Assembly: GCA_036172665.1 (NCBI GenBank)
Contig: JAYKNF010000015.1
Location: forward strand, 2,170,001-2,234,000
Reading direction: 5' to 3'
DNA length: 64,000 nucleotides
Source: Prosopocoilus inquinatus
Taxonomy: Eukaryota; Arthropoda; Insecta; Coleoptera; Lucanidae
Program-made: the position numbers and the translations under genes
Shown here: positions 22,372 through 34,072 of the stretch, in pieces
Numbering within the stretch: the first letter of the stretch is position 1
Layout of the letters: every line of letters begins with the position of its first letter
The notes under the pieces: model-generated
Told to the model about the DNA's origin: nothing
Database searches by the model: none
What the model saw: the letters and a program-made list of their open reading frames with translations, nothing else

Positions 22372-23948
22372 GTTCACCCTATTCGTTCTTTCGACCTGCG
22401 GGATGGGTCCCTTAGAATTCTCCCGACGTATCTTCTGCGTGGAGTAAAAGGCTCCTAAAAGATTCAGTCCCAATTCCTCTAACACCTTCGGAATTGAACG
22501 TCTTCGGATGTTCACGTGTGATGGAGGTACTTTTCGGACAGTCTAGTCGTTTGCGAGAAGTCGCCTTGCAGTTTGCGGAAGTTGTGGGAATGACAAGAGA
22601 GTCGGATCTCGTGAAGACTCTTCTTGCCCTCTCTTTTCGTGAACTTCGCTATGAGTGACGTCTGGCAGGCCTCGCGATTGTGACGTGAGATGCCTCTATC
22701 CACATGCATATTGCTTTCCTTTCTTCTTGTTTCACCCTTTCTTCTACTCTAACTCTTCCCCTTTCGGATTGATCAGCTCGGCTCTGCCGACTCTGGGATA
22801 TCTCTTAGCACCCGCCAGAGCGTGTGGGAGTTCCAAGCGTGCTGGATCCCGTGAAGGTATCGCTTGCCCTCTCTCTCTGACGTACCGCTATCGGATGTTC
22901 CTCAGAGGAATCGGAGCTGTAGTATGGTGTGTTCCGATTGGAGGACTTTTACTTTCCTGTTGTCTGTCTTCCTCAACTTCTCTCTTTCTTTCCCCTTCCC
23001 CCCCTGTAACCTCTACCTTTTTGGGTGTCCTTTTGAGATTTAGTCATCTCAAATTTTTTTTTATTACCCGGATTCGACTTTCTTCAGTTTACTTTTTTTT
23101 CTGAAGTAGGAAAACTCCCGGCTGTGACTGTTTTTCGCCTGACGAGAGCTTATCTCGTTGTGAGGAGTTTCATTTTGTTGTTATTATTTGCTCTTTCCAT
23201 TCATTTTGTCCCGTATATTTCATTGTAGTTTGCCATTTCCATAGTTTTTACCCCGGTTTTGTTTTAGTTTAGTTTCGAAGTTTGTCCCAGGCTTGGTTGT
23301 TACAGTCTTAGGACTCTGCCACCTCTCAATGTCTGTGACACGCGCGCGGTTGGTTGTGGTTTGGGCCAAGTCCTGGACAGACGGGTTTCTTTTTTGTTTT
23401 ACATTGTTGTGGATCCAAGTAAATTTCTCGGTGATGTTAGTCTTTTCCAGGATGTCCCAGCATCCTTAGAATACTGTCAAATTTTACGTTGCCTGGGAAA
23501 CTCTTTTGGTATTTGAGGATTTTGTAACATTTCAACGAACATTGCTTGAGTAGTGGCATGGCCGCGCGGTGTATTGATCGGGAGTGGTATAGTTAACTTC
23601 CTCTTCTTGTGTATGCCAGGTGGCGTGGTGTTTCCTGGTCAGATGATGTTGATGCTTGTCAACATGCGGACCCCACCTGACTCTTTGTTTCCCTTTTGCT
23701 CTTCTTGCGTACCAGTCCGGTTTATGCTCCGTGTGGGCGTGTTGCTGCTTGGGTAACGTTTGGTTTGAATTTTTCCCGTGGTCTTTGACCAATGTCCGTT
23801 TTGTGTAAAGTCTTGTCCGCAGTCTTAGACTATGAGTTTCCGTCCGCGTTCCCGTGTCGTTGCCCCTCCCCCTACATGCCCGGTTTATTCTGAGTAACTC
23901 TCTATAGTTTCGTCTAGAAATTTTCCTTAGGTAAAATTTCCATCGAAG
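22372..23948 (+). other. Gypsy-1 long 3' internal region, no env
   Basis: These 1.6 kb between the pol stop and the polypurine tract carry no envelope-like gene. A degenerate internal duplication is visible: GTGAAG and CTTGCCCTCTC blocks near 22615 recur near 22852. A 149-codon hydrophobic frame (22655-23104) lacks an ATG and any motif, so I do not call it a gene. Confidence 0.7.
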
Positions 23949-23960
23949 TAAGGGTGGGAT
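23949..23960 (+). promoter_or_regulatory. Gypsy-1 polypurine tract
   Basis: The purine-rich TAAGGGTGGGAT directly abuts the 3' LTR, where plus-strand DNA synthesis would be primed. Confidence 0.7.
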
Positions 23961-25493
23961 TGTTACCGTGGAAATTTCCCCGGTTGTTTTGAGCCACCCT
24001 GTATGTTGTATTGCGAGTTAAAAATAGACGTGTTTTCAGGCTAGCCGCCGGCGTGCTGGCGAAATCAACCTTTCGTCGCATTTGCGGTGTTTTTTTTATC
24101 GCCGACGCAGATCTCTTTTACAACGCCGCTCGTTTCGGGCTGCGCTTAATTACACATTCTCCGCGCTTGCTTTACGACTTCGTGTTCTTTGAGAAAATAC
24201 GTTTGTTTATTTTACCCAGGGAAAAGTGTTAGGCTGTTTTCAATTCGCTTTATGGGCTTTCACGCGGCGTCGGCTTGACGCGTTTTTTTTTGTTCCTTTT
24301 TTTTCTTGCTTAGTCAGTTATAATTTCGATTTCATTCTATGTCGCAATCTCTACCGCCGTGTGAAACGAACTATGACATTCGAATTGATTGGCTGAGGCT
24401 TAGTCAGACACTTATTGGGATTGGTTCATTGGTATGATTTTGGAATGTTCTCCCCCGTTCTCCCCGTTTTAACTCGTTACCACGAACCAAGTTCTGGATT
24501 CATTCCCAAATTAATTCCCGCAGTGATCGCAAGTAATTTGTGTGTTGGGTGAGTGATTTTCACTCGGTGTTGTGCGTAAATTCGTCCTCTGCGTGGACAA
24601 ATTCCCCTTCGGCTTTGACCGGATCCTGTGCGATTGCTGCAGCAATAAACGCTTGTTTTGCGTTTTCCTCAGAAAGCCTGCTTGTTAGGGCAGGTGAGTT
24701 AATAAGTGTGGGAAATTGTTTGATTCGTGTGTAATGGGGGGCATATTTGTTTCTTTCTTCAGGCTTTTTCTTCCCCCCCCCCCTTTTTGCGTTTGGGATA
24801 TCGAAATTTCTGCGAGAAGTGTAGAAATTACCTTCCGCCGACGGACTCGACCCGAGACTCGTCAATTTGCCCTCTCCGTGGCTGACGTGTTGCGGCCCGA
24901 GGAAAATTTGGGACCGCCTAACTGACCAACGGACAAGGTCGGACCTTTTTATTTCTTTTTTAATTGATTATTGTTGCGAACAACGAACGCTTGTTTTACC
25001 TCGACCGTCACCCTTACGAGTAGAGGACCCCTTACGAGGGATTTGAATCAATCCTTTTTCTTTTCCTGTTTGCAACGTAAGTTTGTTGCGTAATTACTTA
25101 ATTTGTTTTTTTTTTTGTTTTTTTATTTGTGGCCTGTACGCGCCACTTTAATGAACACTTAAATTTTGTTATGTCGCATTTATTTCTTTTTGTTGTTTTG
25201 TGTACTGCGTGGTTTATTTTGTAAACTGTTTAATTTTTCACTGTTCTGTTTTTTTCTTTTTTTTGTGTAAATAAAACAATTTGTTTAACAAGGACGTACC
25301 GCGTTTTTCTTAATTTCCCGCGGAAAGTAAATTAAATTGAGTGGCGCCTTTTTGTTAGTTTTTTTTTTTGTTTGGGTCGTTGTTGTTGGTTTGAGATTAC
25401 TCCCACGCCTGTCACGACTGTTAGCTGCCGTATGCGTCGAAACTGACGTCACGATGCAACATCTGATTATCTTCCTGGAAAGGTAAGGTAGCA
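23961..25493 (+). repeat. Gypsy-1 3' LTR
   Basis: This 1,533-bp LTR is nearly identical to the 5' LTR. It is followed by the target duplicate GTGC at 25494-25497. Confidence 0.93.
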
Positions 25494-25659
25494 GTGCAAT
25501 TTAGTAATTATACGTTTTTTTGTGCTCACTATCTGTTAAAAAAAGGATTAAACTTAAACATGAAGTAATCTTAAAATTTGTAACGAAAGTTTTATTTCAA
25601 AGTGTGCTAGACATTTAAATTATTAAATAATTAAATAATTTGTAACGTTGTTATGGAAA

Positions 25660-26130
25660 ATTATTCCAAAAAATTTTGTTGCAAATCGTTTTTGATTGCA
25701 GTGAAAACCTCGAGCAGCCTCTGTACAGCTGCTTCAGCCCTGCTTGGGGCTTCGTCAGCAGAGACCTAGCTCGACATTCCCACTGCAAACAAAAACAACT
25801 TGTCCAATTTATTCGCAATTGCGATGTAAGAGTGATGAACAGATAAAATAGCGACATCTTACGATCGCTTTTTGACCTAACATTGCAGTAGGATAGACAA
25901 ATTGAAACGGATTTGCTCCTAATAACTCCCCCATGCGAGGCGACCATGCTTGCTGTCAAAGCATAATGAAAGTTTAAAAAAATTTTGTTGCAAAGCGTTT
26001 TTGATTGCAGCGAAAACCTCGAGCAGCCTCCGTACAGCTGTTTCAGCCCTGCTTGGGGCTTCGTCAGCAGAGACGTAGCTCGACATTCTCACTGCAAACA
26101 AAAACGACTTGTCCAATTTATTCCCAATTT
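25660..26130 (-). repeat. 311-bp repeat family, about 1.5 units
   Basis: Two copies of the block from TTTTGATTGCAGTGAAAACC to CTCGACATTC are visible at about 25686-25780 and 26003-26095, a spacing near 315 bp. They are joined by the common middle with AAAATAGCGACATCTTACGA. The same unit recurs at 45.2-45.7, 48.7-49.0 and 59.3-60.2 kb. On the minus strand the unit stays open (SSYVSADEAPSRAETAVRRL), but I cannot say that it is expressed. Confidence 0.85.
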
Positions 26131-26139
26131 CTTCATCTT

Positions 26140-27160
26140 AACAATTATCAGTCTGTAATTTAAAGTACGTAATATTTCGAAATTAAATGTATTCTTAAGA
26201 GAAAAGATGATTTTTAATCGTCAACACACCAGCTAGTTAGTAATTACCATCACATACGAATCCACAAAAACAACTCATCAACAATAATAGGATTGTCCCG
26301 CTCCGCCGAGCCAATTAAGCAATAAAGGGTGGGCGAGTTAGGGTGACATTTCTGTGGATATCACAATGAAATATAGACGTCAGATGAAACGGTTATGTTT
26401 ATTTTGAATTTCAAATTTATGATTTTAGTACATTTACACCTTCTCAACTGCAGTATTAAGTGCCTCATTTATGCCAGAGTGGGTCGCAGATGGGTGCTTC
26501 TTCGCATTTGGCAGTATAGTCAGATTACGAGTGTGAAATTGTCATATTTTTTTGTCAGATTCTGGCATCTATCAAAATTCATGTAAGCAATCCAAGGTAA
26601 CTAGCATACGGCCTGCTCTGACGAGAAAAAAGAGTGAATGCTTATTATACAGCGTTCCCATTAAAATCTTGGAAGTGTAGTTAGGATCAGATCAGTTCAG
26701 ATCGTCTAAGGTTCTTGAAATTCGTAATTGGAAAATGGCTAAAAGTAGTAGTATATAAGTTTATAAGTTTTGATTTTAATAAAGCATAGTGAATAAATTA
26801 ATTTAAATATTTGGAATAAGTGTCATTTAAAAGGTGCTTTCTTTCGCTCACTAAATCGTGATCCAAACGTGTTTTGATTCAAAAACCGACATTCGTTTCT
26901 TTGAACCTCTCTGTACTTGTTTGTATTGAATTATGGTTATTTACAAATGAACTGTCAATTAGAAATTCAAGTCAGGTGTTTTGTTGCAACAACTACGAAA
27001 TTCAGGTCAAACTATTCGAAACACGATTCGAGCTTTTAAACGATAGAAAGCACCTATAATTAATACCGTGTTCCAAATGTTCCCTTGACAGACCTATGCG
27101 TACTAGAATCTATGTTGAATATCCCCATAACACAAAACGAGGTGTGGTTAATGTTTAGAC
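26140..27160. other. no recognised feature
   Basis: AT-rich sequence. Small frames (for example 26395-26586 and 26874-27059) show no motif, and I see no repeat ends. Confidence 0.4.
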
Positions 27161-27164
27161 GAGA

Positions 27165-27352
27165 AGGCAGCGTAGAATATAAAATCGGCCGAGGATGACT
27201 CAGGAGTCAGTCGAGTTCTAATTAGTGATCGTCGAAGTTAGATTTAATGTATAAAATAAATTAGATTGTAATCATTATTAAATTACGGTTAAGCTTGTTT
27301 CCGAGTGTTTTATTCGATTAAATAAATTAATTTAAACCCTAGAAACGTAACA
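27165..27352 (+). repeat. LTR fragment of the Gypsy-3 family
   Basis: This stretch resembles 63290-63505, the 3' half of the LTR at the window end. Shared blocks include TATAAAATCG, GTCAGTCGA, GATCGTCGAAGTTAGAT, CCGAGTGTTTTATTCG and the terminal CCTAGAAACGTAACA. No TG start similar to the 63.1-kb LTR is visible on the left. It adjoins a LINE relic directly, so it is a solo or truncated LTR inserted at the LINE. Confidence 0.75.
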
Positions 27353-28560
27353 ATATATAATTGGAAAATGAGAGGTCCCAGTACAGACCCCTGTGGAACA
27401 TCGCTATTAATCTTATATTCGGAAGAGTAAGTATTTTTTATTCTAACACACAATTTACGCATACTTAAAAAGGACTGAAACCAGTTGACTATATTGCCTC
27501 GGATACCTAAATTATAAAACTTAGTGCCCACAAAATTGACATTTAGACAATCAAAAGCGCGGGACAGATCAAAAAACAGACCTGCGACATAACATCCTTC
27601 CTCAACTTGTTTATATACGTAATCAAGAAAATCTGCCGCAGGGTTCTCCGTCAATCTGTCCGCGCAGAATCCGAATTGGGAATCACAAAGCAAATTGCAC
27701 GCATCAATAAATCGTATTAATCTGTTAAACATAAATTTTTCGAAAATCAAAATAACATTTAACAAGGCAATAGGACGGTAATTGTTAGTATCATACGTGT
27801 CATTCTTTTTGTAAACGGGTACTACAATTGCAGTTTTTAGTAGTTGCGGAAACCGACCCAATTCAATCGAACGGTTTATAATCAAAGCCAGTGGTATCGA
27901 GATTTGAGTAATAACAGTTTTTGGCATATTTGTGGATATATAGTCAGCACCATGACTGTTTTTATTTTTTAGATTATTAACGACTCTGACTATTTCGTCA
28001 GAATCTGTTGGAAGGAATGTAAAAGTCTTTAGGTTAGGTTCGTCTACAGTACAATAGGAGGGTACACGGTACCCGTAATGATCCATAAGTGCATTGTCTA
28101 CCACAGTAGTAAAATGATTGGCAAATATTTCCGCAACTTCTAAAGGTCGGGATACCGTAACATCATCCACATTTAGTGTAACATCGGAGTTTTGTTTAGA
28201 ACGTCCTAGCTTTTCATTAATGATTTTCCACGTCATTTTTGGTTTGTCGAGCGATTTTTCAATTATATTGCTATTTTTTTTTGTTTCACGTATTGGTTTA
28301 TTATAGAATTTTCTTTTAGATTTATAATTTTCTCATAACAACTGATCGTCGGAATTCTGTGTTAACCAGTGTAACTTTTTAATTCTTGACCAGCAATAAT
28401 AACTGCATCATTAATCCATTGGGAGTTTGGAGTCATTTTGTTTTTTTTTTAATGACTTCAGAAGTTTAACTGATATTTGTAAGAAGAGTGTCAGCAAGAG
28501 CCTCAAAAACTATGTCGATATCATTACAGTTAGAATATGTATGATTGGTACAGATCACTG
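27353..28560 (-). pseudogene. non-LTR retrotransposon (Jockey/CR1-like) RT fragment
   Basis: This is part of a LINE ORF2, which copies element RNA at a nicked target. On the minus strand it begins in the linker before the RT (TPNSQWINDAVI near 28430, with stops), then stays open from 28236. Visible RT motifs are NNYRPIALLNVI, SQFGF, YVAGLFFDLSRAFDCLN and DVPQGSVLGPLIFQLY. The RT ends abruptly at the LTR fragment at 27352, before the catalytic FADD box, so the catalytic core is missing. The endonuclease half is also absent. Confidence 0.85.
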
Positions 28561-28721
28561 ATCATGGAGTCCTTGAGAGCATCTAGAGTTGAAAAAGTAA
28601 TTTTACGGTAGGAAACACAGTCGGACCCATCGCCTTCAGTAACAAGGCTTCATCAGGTCCTACTAAAATTTTGTCTATATTCCAAATTATAACATTTTTT
28701 AATTTTCATGTTTTAAGTAAA

Positions 28722-30014
28722 TACGTGAGCTGCTGGAAAATTTTCTGGAATCTAGTAGGTCTAGAATTGTTAGCGTTTATCAACCGTCTTATTTGAAAAA
28801 TTTGACGTTTTTCGCCTATAATTCTATTGACAGATTCTATCCAAGTGAACTAGTTTTGTTTGTACAGCATTTGAGAAAAAGTAATTTTGTGTAAACATGG
28901 AAATCTGCGTGAAAATTTTCGTGCCATGATTTTTTACGATTCCAAATGTGGTCTAACGCCGAAACAATGCCTCGATCGGCTTCATTTGGCTTTTGGAGAT
29001 GAAGCACCATCAAAGAGCAGCGTTTATAATTGGTTTGAGGAATTCCAGCGTGGACGTACCTCTCTCAGTGACGAATTTCATGAAGGTCATCCATCAAACA
29101 TCTGTTGTTGCCGCTAATGTAGATGCTGTGCGTGAAATGCTTAAGCGAGATCGACATGTGACACCGTGAGATTCAAGCAACCTTACGCATTGACATGAAA
29201 GCAATACACCAGATTTTGCATGATCATTTGAACGTACGAAAGCTTTGCAGTCGTTGGATCCCACACAATTTAACAGAAGCGCAAAAGCAAGGTCGTGTCA
29301 AATGGCGTGAAAAAATGATCAAAAAATTCAATGCAGGTCGTTCAAATTTAGTTTATAACATCGTTACCGGTGACGAAACGTGGACCTATTCGTACGAGCC
29401 AGAAAGTAAACAACAATCTACCGTTTGGGTATTTCAAAATGAACCAAAACCAACAAAAGTTGTCCGTTCACACAGTGCTGCGAAGAAAATGATTGCTTGT
29501 TTCTTTGGTTTAACTGGACATGTAGCAACCGTGGCTTTAGAGGATCGAAAAACCGTGAATGCTGATTGGTATACTACAATTTGTTTGCCGGAAGTCATCG
29601 ATCAAATAAGAAGAAACAATCGAAATCGACGAATTATTCTCCATCATGACAACGCCAGCTCTCACTCAGCCCGTCAAACAGTTGATTTTTTGTCCAACAA
29701 AAATGTTGAATTAATGAGTTGTTCATATTTACCTGATTTATCACCTAATGATTTCTTTTTGTTCCCAAATATCAAAAATAAAATGCGTGGTGAGCGATTT
29801 TCGTCGGCTGAAGCAGTGGTTGAAACATTCCGAACACTGGTTTCTGAGGTACTATCTTTAGAGTGAAAAACGTGCTTTAGAAATTGGTGCGAGCGTATGC
29901 AAAAGTGTATTGACGTCAAAGGCGAATACTTCGAAAAACAATGATATACCGTTTACCAAATTTCTTATACGTTTTTTCATACCGTTTCCAGAAACTTTTC
30001 CAGCAGCCCACGTA
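28722..30014 (+). mobile_element. mariner element with both terminal repeats
   Basis: The left end reads TACGTGAGCTGCTGGAAAAT (from 28722) and the right end, inverted, TACGTGGGCTGCTGGAAAAG (to 30014). Each includes the TA target. Total length of about 1.29 kb is typical for mariner. The single internal gene is damaged. Confidence 0.92.
28887..29866 (+). pseudogene. mariner transposase, frameshifted
   Basis: This is a DDD cut-and-paste transposase. The N-terminal helix-turn-helix part (28887-29117) reads LRENFRAMIFYDSKCGLTP and SVYNWFEEFQRGRTS. The frame shifts near 29090-29190, and the catalytic part is open from 29195 to 29866. It has WIPHNLTEAQK, VTGDETWTY (first D), HHDNASSHSA (second D) and YLPDLSPNDFFLF (third D). 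By my count the second-to-third spacing is one residue shorter than the usual D34D. The usual ATG is out of frame: an ATG at 28896 reads another frame. At least two breaks make the copy non-functional. Confidence 0.9.
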
Positions 30015-31028
30015 TAGTAACCATTTTTAGCTAGACTAAAAATTGCTCCCCGAATCTGTCCGGTTTATTTATATTTGTTTGTCAAACATACAAAAGCTTT
30101 TTTCATATGATGCATTTTACATAGAAATACTGACAGTTTTCAAAAGAGTCGATTACAAAAAAAATTGATAATCTACATGAACATTCTAGGTGTACAAAAA
30201 GAAACGAGAAATTATTGTAAATATGTTGAATATAAAATATATTACAGAGTTTTCATAGGACATATCATAAAGTAAAATCATAAGTATCTAGAAAACTCAA
30301 TATTATGATTTTTCAATATATTTGGAAAAATGGGCATTCAATTACAAAAAAAAATTCAACTATATTTGCAACTGTGAGGATTAGTTCTATGGACCAGAGG
30401 TCAGATGGAACGCTACAAAGAAAATGTGGTTCTTGGAACAGCACGTGATCAAACTTTACAAAAAATGACCAACATAGCAGACGGAAAAGTCAAAATCGGT
30501 TTTTGAAAGTCATTTAACTTTGAAATGGCCGAAACTGTTAGACGCTTAAAATTAAAACCTACTTTACGTATACAGTTTGTGTTTCTTAACAGTAAAGGAA
30601 AGTTTTCTTTTGAACCTCTGGATCTGGAGTTAACGAAGCATCTTTATACTCTAAAGAAAACGTATATTTAATGAAGTCATGTGGAATTACTAATGTCTGA
30701 AAACGGATGTTACACAAATAAATAGTTCGTGGGTACACTCTAGAAACATATTGGCTCCATATAACAAAGTATAGTTAGTTGCAACCCAGAAAATTATTGA
30801 AATTTAAAACAACTAATTTATTTGTTCTGATCATTGCGACTTCTTATTAACACTTACTTTTTGGGAAAACAGATATCTACGTAACATTGCATATTCAGAG
30901 GATTTTGATCGAATAGCTAATAGTTTGCCGCACAACGTGAAGTTTTCATAAAGAGTTTGTTGCAATAACCAAAAACTTAGGGGCTGCTCACTGGCGTTAA
31001 GTTAATTGACCACTGATATTTTACATAT
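30015..31028. other. no recognised feature
   Basis: About 1 kb of AT-rich sequence with no open frame or repeat that I can name. Confidence 0.4.
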
Positions 31029-31360
31029 TGTTACGAATTTGGGGGTTCACAAATTATAGTCGTTAAATTTCAAAACATTTTAATTACAAGCTGTCGTTTT
31101 ACACAATTAACAACACAATAGTAATGAGCTTGTCTGACAAGTAACACTTCTACAAAATCTAATTTCTATTTATTCGAGGTACGAACCCTTCGCTTGCTAA
31201 CTTAAAATTAAACTCCTGGCGGACCATTACAGCTTTTATAACAGAACCGTCTTTTGCTTGAACTTACTAGAATGAATGCGAACCTTCAGTAACGTTCTGT
31301 GACGCAAAGTGGCGTAACTGATGCTAAAAGTAGATCTGTTTGCGCGTCATGACTGTAACA
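31029..31360 (-). mobile_element. solo LTR (332 bp) with ATAT target duplication
   Basis: The block starts TGTTACGAATT and ends GACTGTAACA, so the ends are inverted copies of TGTTAC. It is flanked on both sides by ATAT (31025-31028 and 31361-31364). On the minus strand a TATA box (TTATAAAAGC) is followed by AATAAA, which sets the orientation. No internal region remains, as expected after LTR-LTR recombination. Confidence 0.8.
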
Positions 31361-31729
31361 ATATACACTTTACCGCTACAAAGAAACGATCAGCAGGTAC
31401 CTAACAACATAAAAAAGATAATATTTATTTCTCAAATTTTCCATAAGTAGCGTGGTGAGCATAGTGCAAAAAAATATTGAGAAATAATTTTCCTAGCACA
31501 TAATTACGAATTTTTGAGAAGAAGCCCAAATCAAAAACTAAAAAATAATAGAAGCAGAATAAAAAGATACAGAAACAGCGAATAACTGGAGTTTGGGGAC
31601 AGCAGCATCATCAATGACACTGACAATTTGTCTACAAAAAAAGTTACACTCTTATTTTTGCTTAATACTTCGGTAACTACTGATAGCCTTCGTATTACGC
31701 GAACCGCTTGTCTGACCGCCTTACTGTCT

Positions 31730-32310
31730 TCGATTCTAAATTAAATTCTAATGAGACTACATGTATAATAAAACTAATAATGTATGAAGTGTCTATAAAA
31801 TATTTCCTATTTCATTTTTCTTATTTCTGAATTTTAGAAATAGAAAACTTAAATAATGATCCTTTTATACTAAGAGATGTGATTCAAAACATGTTAAAAA
31901 TATTTACACTTTGCATAAAAAAATATTGAGAACGTTTTGAATATGTTTTATGTTAAGTTTTCAGTCATTTTTTAAAGTTCAATTTTTCCGAAATATTTTT
32001 CGCGTATAGTTCAGAAGTTAGGTTTTAGAAAGCATCTAAATCGATTGAATATGTCAATGGAAAAGTTTTATTTAGTGTTACTTTTTTTAAAACCAAAACT
32101 TTTTTTATTGTTTGGGTATCCGACTCTCAATTGTTTTTTTGTGAATATCTGTAGCAGTACTGAAATAAATTCTACAACTTCTTTTATCTTTCTAAATCAA
32201 GAAAGGAAAAAAATTTAGCAGGAATTATTTTATAGACACCTTCTGCATTATTATTTTTATTATACATATAGTCTCATTAGAATTTTATTTAGAATCTAAA
32301 AAATTAATAA
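31730..32310. repeat. inverted repeat, arms about 110 bp
   Basis: The left arm (31735-31850, with TTCTAATGAGACTA and ATGTATAATAAAA) is matched in inverted orientation by 32195-32305. The 350-bp spacer has no coding frame. It is probably a decayed foldback or MITE. Confidence 0.7.
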
Positions 32311-32893
32311 ACTTAAGTTGCGTTTATATCTCGTTTATGCGCCCATCAATTATTTTTCTGTGGGCACACAAAGAAACTTTGAATTAGTCAGTAGATATGC
32401 TATCCCGGTTCTAAATCAAAATCCCATTTGATTTAACATAGGAGTCTAAAAACGTCAAAACGGTGGCATGACGTCATCGCGCAGTAGGTGGTCGTAGATA
32501 AGAGTGGCGGTGTGCAGATAAGATTGGACTTTGGAATGTATATTTTTGTGCGTGTGAAGATAAGCAGTGTCCTTGGTTCGGCGAGCCTTTGAATCGATGA
32601 GAATTCTTTCGGCGAGCGTGCATTTGAAGCGGTTTGTGGTGGCATTGGAACGTATTTTTTCAGAGTGCCTACAATATAAAAAGGTATTGGTAAGTTGTAT
32701 GGAAACTGGAAACATTTCTATTGAAACTGTTTACGAGTTAAAAATGCATAAGTAATATTGCATGTGAACGACGAGTGTTTGAGGTGATGTACTTGAAGAA
32801 ACCTGTGTACCTAGGAGTCTGGTATAGATGTAAATTATAAAGGTATATGTTAAATGAAACTTCGATTTTACATCAACAACTACAAAATATTTG
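32311..32893. other. no recognised gene; short GC-richer patch
   Basis: A CRE-like TGACGTCATCGCGC occurs near 32469. An open frame (32567-32755 plus) crosses the GC-richer patch, but I cannot identify it. It could be a host first exon cut off by the Gypsy-2 insertion, which is weakly supported. Confidence 0.25.
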
Positions 32894-32897
32894 GATG

Positions 32898-33924
32898 TAT
32901 AACCTATCTTTTGAAAATTTTAGCAAATTCAACCAAATTCCGCCTTTTACTTATTTATTTATTATTATTATTATTTTTTTTTTATGTCAAGTATTGATAG
33001 AATTTAATCAGGATTATTTACGGTCGAACGGAAGGGCGTCGTCGTCGGCGAGGTGTTCCTGTTTCGTGGTTTGATTAGACGGGATTTTACCTGTAAAAGA
33101 AAAGCAACCTGAGCATTCTGGTCATCCACGATTATTGCAAATATCAGGTTACGTAATTTAATGCTCAATCTAGTACTATTGGTTCACCCATCATCAGCTA
33201 AACAAATAAGTTCGGTTCACCCGAAAATTGCTAAACAAATAAGTTCGGTTCACCCGAAAATTGCTATGTCCTTGGTATCCAGGTGCGCTCGTGCGCGCGG
33301 ATCCCCCGCGAACGGAGAAGGTGCATGCGAAACCGTCCAACGGCTCCCCCGTGCCCTTATTTTGACAACCCCCGGGTCACTAGCGCCTGCGGTTATATTT
33401 CTACAACCCCCGGGTCGTCTAGCGCCTGCGGTCAACTCCGCCGTGCGAATCCCCCACGTCACGCCGCTTTCCGGCTAGGACGACTAGCTTATTATCTAAT
33501 TCAAAATCAAGCTCAACTAAAGCATGCTCCAGATCTGCCTTTTACCAAAATAGCAAGAATAACAAAAATAATAATAATAACAAGAATAACAAGAATAACA
33601 AGAATAACAAGAATGCTCTGTGAGAAAACTCACCTTTACTTTGGCCTGCAGAAATCAAGCACTATCACGACCCTCTGGCACAACACACACAAGTCAATAG
33701 ACGACTTTATAATGCGTTTCGAATAATTTCAGCTTTCGGTCCGTTGCTTATTTTGCTTAGGCCGCATTAATGTATTACCGCTGATCTCGTATTTCTTTCT
33801 AAGCCGTCGGTTAGTCATCGAAAGGTTACAGTTTTGTTTGTTTTAATAAACAGTTTTCGATAGCGCAGCATCGCCTCGCACGTTCGGATATTAAATCATT
33901 TGAGCAAAAATAATATTTCTTACA
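32898..33924 (-). repeat. Gypsy-2 3' LTR
   Basis: The LTR contains an internal two-copy tandem repeat around GCTAAACAAATAAGTTCGG (33195-33260), a second one around ACAACCCCCGGGTC (33360-33430), and an AATAAC-AAG microsatellite near 33553-33613. Frames inside it are shared with the other LTR and have no protein motif. Confidence 0.93.
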
Positions 33925-34072
33925 TTCGGCCATCCTGCAATTCACCTCGTCCCGAGGTGACATCTTTATTAGTCAGATGACGATTCATCCTCCACGGGGG
34001 AAAGCACCACTCCATCTTCCCCGCTCTCACTGTCGGTGGCATCAGATACTCCTCCAGGTGGGCACCATGGCT

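Larger units (their letters stand above)
16172..25493 (+). mobile_element. Gypsy-1: complete Gypsy LTR retrotransposon
   Basis: The element has two near-identical LTRs of about 1.53 kb starting TGTTACCG and ending GTAGCA. It is flanked by the 4-bp target duplication GTGC (16168-16171 and 25494-25497). Between the LTRs lie a tRNA-Lys-type primer site, open gag and pol frames joined by a -1 frameshift signal, a 1.6-kb non-coding stretch and a polypurine tract. By eye the LTRs differ at roughly eight bases plus a few homopolymer indels, so insertion is recent. It has no envelope gene. With all parts in place it could be autonomous. Confidence 0.95.

Noticed and set aside
22655..23104. 149-codon hydrophobic frame after Gypsy-1 pol, as a possible env
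   Set aside because: It begins at a non-ATG codon, has low-complexity Ser/Phe/Leu runs, and shows no signal peptide-cleavage-fusion layout.
27310..27352. Last residues of the LINE frame (after FQLY) as RT sequence
   Set aside because: These codons lie in the LTR fragment, so the true RT match ends at 27353.
33161..33726. Overlapping frames of 105 and 147 codons in Gypsy-2 LTRs (also 38857-39422)
   Set aside because: They come from GC-rich internal tandem repeats and a microsatellite. There is no start context or domain.
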